Positions 5,595 through 6,826 of a stretch of DNA of 6,826 bases are shown piece by piece. The DNA lies in contig JAEEYY010000144.1 of assembly GCA_016288355.1 (NCBI GenBank), positions 1-6,826 on the forward strand. The letters run 5' to 3'. Each line of letters starts with the position of its first letter. Within the stretch, counting starts at the first letter, position 1. The stretch is from Synergistes sp. (GTDB taxonomy: Bacteria > Synergistota > Synergistia > Synergistales > Synergistaceae). Below the pieces are notes generated by a model. The model saw only the letters and a program-made list of their open reading frames with translations. It ran no database searches and was not told the origin of the DNA. Made by a program: the position numbers and the translations under genes.

Positions 5595-6437
5595 CTATTC
5601 CTCATCATCGTCATCATCATCGTCGTCGTTTTTGCTGCTGACGGACTGGCTTACCGGTTTGTTTTTATGCAAAACAGGCTTTATCGCCATCTCTTCACTT
5701 GTTTTCTTCATCACAAAATACTGCTGGATAACGCCTATCAGCGATGAAAGACCCCAGTAAAGCATTACGCCGCCGGGCATCGAAAGGCATATAAATGCCA
5801 TGAAAAACGGCATTATCGCATTCATCGCAGCCATCTGGGGGTTATTGCCGCCGGAAAGCTTCTGCTGGGCCCACGTGAGGACCGATATGCCTATCAGCAG
5901 AAGGACGTTCCCCAGATAAAGACCGTAGTTCGAAAGCCCTGCCGGGTTAGTGAAAAGCCCGGACAGCACTGACATTATCCCATACTGGCCGTTTGCGCCG
6001 GGAGCGACCCCGAGCGCCTTGGCAAGGCCCATCGTCGGAGATGATCCCAGCAGGATGCCCATAAAGGAAGCATCGGCAAATTCATATGTCCTCAAGACAT
6101 TGAAAAGCAGGATAAGTATAGGCAGCTGCACTAAGATCGGCAGGCAGCCGGCAGCAGGATTGACCTTATATTCTTTGTAAAGACGCATGGTCTCTTCCTG
6201 CATCTTCTGTTTGTCATTCGCGTATTTTTCCTGAATGACTTTTATTCTGGGCTGTATCTTCTGCATCTGCTGCATCGACAGCATCTGCTTCTGATTCAAA
6301 GGATACAGCGCGATCTTTACAGCTATCGTTAAAAGAACTATAGCAAGTCCGTAGGAGTTCGTGATCCCGTAGAAAAACTCCAGTACCTTAAGCAGGATAT
6401 CGCTGGCTCCGCTCCAAATCGCACCCAAAACTTCCAC
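5595..6437 (-). CDS. yidC: YidC/Oxa1/SpoIIIJ membrane protein insertase, short form
   Basis: Encodes 280 residues starting with GTG immediately after the yidD stop (no gap). No large periplasmic P1 domain is present, so this is the short form common in Gram-positives. First membrane segment at about 27-46 (YGLAIVLLTIAVKIALYPL), with K41 at the hydrophilic-groove position often held by Arg. The charged coiled C1 loop follows at 50-92 (KQMLSMQQMQKIQPRIKVIQ). TM2 is at about 97-117 after NPAAGCLPILVQLP. TM3 to TM5 fill about 170-243 (including MPGGVMLYWGLSSLIGVIQQYF). The stretch 118-168 between TM2 and TM3 seems long. YidC inserts membrane proteins alone or with SecYEG. The C-terminus is odd: after a modestly basic stretch (KPVLHKNKPVSQ) it ends in eight Asp and two Glu, whereas family tails are normally basic. 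Confidence 0.97.
   Translation of the reverse strand: MEVLGAIWSGASDILLKVLEFFYGITNSYGLAIVLLTIAVKIALYPLNQKQMLSMQQMQKIQPRIKVIQEKYANDKQKMQEETMRLYKEYKVNPAAGCLPILVQLPILILLFNVLRTYEFADASFMGILLGSSPTMGLAKALGVAPGANGQYGIMSVLSGLFTNPAGLSNYGLYLGNVLLLIGISVLTWAQQKLSGGNNPQMAAMNAIMPFFMAFICLSMPGGVMLYWGLSSLIGVIQQYFVMKKTSEEMAIKPVLHKNKPVSQSVSSKNDDDDDDDDEE
5604..5627 (-). repeat. Trinucleotide run coding for eight Asp in the YidC tail
   Basis: Eight consecutive GAC/GAT codons form an imperfect 24-bp triplet repeat (ATC/GTC as read on the plus strand). In-frame slippage could lengthen or shorten the acidic tail without breaking the gene. It lies directly before the stop codon and overlaps no other gene. Confidence 0.7.
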
Positions 6438-6731
6438 CTAACCTTTCGCAGTATGTTTTGATTCTTTCGGGAAAAATTTTCTGCCGAATCTTGCTTCGAT
6501 CTCGTCAGGCCCTGGCACCGGGTCAAAGCCTCCCTCATGCCACGGGCCGCACTTAACTATCCTGGCCGCCGAGAGTCTGAGACCGATAACAGGACCGTAA
6601 GCGGCGACCGCTTCAGCGGCGTATTCCGAACAAGACGGGTAAAACCTGCATTTTGCCATTCCAAGATGCGGGGAGAGGATGGAGCGATATGCTTTTATGC
6701 AAAACAGCATAAAGAATGTCAGAATCTTCAT
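6438..6731 (-). CDS. yidD: YidD membrane protein insertion efficiency factor
   Basis: Encodes 97 residues. The N-terminal amphipathic/hydrophobic helix MKILTFFMLFCIKAYRSILSP is followed by CRFYPSCSEYAAEA, a G...G..L...RI.KC segment (50-61) and GPWHEGGFDPVP (62-73). These are the invariant signatures of the YidD (DUF37/haemolytic) family. YidD is a small inner-membrane-associated protein that helps YidC-dependent insertion. The start at 6731 overlaps the rnpA stop (ATGA), so the longer frame reaching 6776 is not the gene. The stop TAG abuts the yidC GTG. Three cysteines (28, 34, 61) are the family-conserved ones. Confidence 0.96.
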   Translation of the reverse strand: MKILTFFMLFCIKAYRSILSPHLGMAKCRFYPSCSEYAAEAVAAYGPVIGLRLSAARIVKCGPWHEGGFDPVPGPDEIEARFGRKFFPKESKHTAKG

Positions 6732-6826
6732 GATATGTCTTTTCTGATATCGATATTCCATCCGTAGCCGGCCCAACCGCGTGTAAGAAGCCTGCTGCGC
6801 TTGAGCAGCCTGGCTATGTCACGGTA
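6728..6826 (-). CDS. rnpA: RNase P protein component, C-terminal fragment
   Basis: The minus-strand frame is open from the window edge to a TGA at 6728-6730 and gives 32 residues, YRDIARLLKRSRLLTRGW followed by a short polar tail. The 'Y.D...LL' pattern matches the last helix of RnpA (where 'sy.el...l..ll' is usual). The position right before yidD is the standard place of rnpA (rpmH-rnpA-yidD-yidC-jag). RnpA binds the RNase P RNA for tRNA 5' maturation. The gene lacks its 5' part because the window ends. The stop overlaps the yidD start by 4 nt. The fragment continues about 20 residues past the LL motif, somewhat longer than common. Identification rests on context more than on the short sequence. 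Confidence 0.82.
   Translation of the reverse strand, partial: YRDIARLLKRSRLLTRGWAGYGWNIDIRKDIS

Noticed and set aside
5604..5627. CRISPR or tandem repeat array
   Set aside because: A single coding triplet run with no repeat-spacer structure.

Overview
The window looks like ordinary bacterial chromosome with a moderate-to-high GC content. No mobile element, phage gene, CRISPR array or structural RNA gene could be recognised. The mix of genes suggests an anaerobic, diderm, non-proteobacterial organism. My best guess is Synergistota (Synergistes or Cloacibacillus type), inferred from the short clostridial-style YidC next to a Jag/KhpB gene, the ATC-hydrolase-family protein, and a GRLGC...GCC-type Lgt relative. 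This guess rests on protein flavour only and could be wrong at phylum level.

Layout. (1) 2-475, plus strand: the 3' part of lemA, closed by a strong intrinsic terminator (516-557). (2) 677-1681, minus strand: three small genes read from right to left. The first encodes a coiled-coil, acidic, glycine-rich C-tail-anchored protein, the second a two-TM holin-like protein, and the third a small basic one-TM protein. The order and architecture match the yqjD-yqjE-yqjK cluster of enterobacteria. (3) 1811-2284, plus strand, divergent from that cluster: an ATC-hydrolase-family gene, closed by a perfect 16-bp inverted repeat. (4) 2394-3938, minus strand, convergent with the previous gene: a complete periplasmic HtrA/DegP-type serine protease with two PDZ domains. 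Its promoter carries a CtsR-like tandem heptad overlapping the -35 box. (5) 4089-6826, minus strand: a tightly packed operon rnpA(partial)-yidD-yidC-jag-lgt-like, with overlaps or gaps of at most 12 nt.

How they fit together. The right half is the classical RNase P protein / membrane-insertion block that usually sits beside rpmH and the replication origin. It is extended here by a divergent Lgt-family membrane protein, and the envelope protease HtrA follows under its own promoter. Most of the window is therefore envelope biogenesis and envelope stress: YidC/YidD/Jag insert membrane proteins, HtrA removes damaged exported proteins, the yqjDEK-like trio are small inner-membrane proteins, and LemA is a membrane-anchored protein of unclear role.

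Three points stand out. First, a CtsR-type box lies at an htrA promoter. Second, YidC has an acidic poly-Asp C-tail, while the Jag encoded next to it has an Arg-rich tail. Third, there is a yqjDEK-like trio in an apparently non-proteobacterial genome. I found no clearly new multi-gene system; the nearest candidates are the yqjDEK-like trio with its divergent enzyme gene and the Lgt-like protein lacking two catalytic residues.
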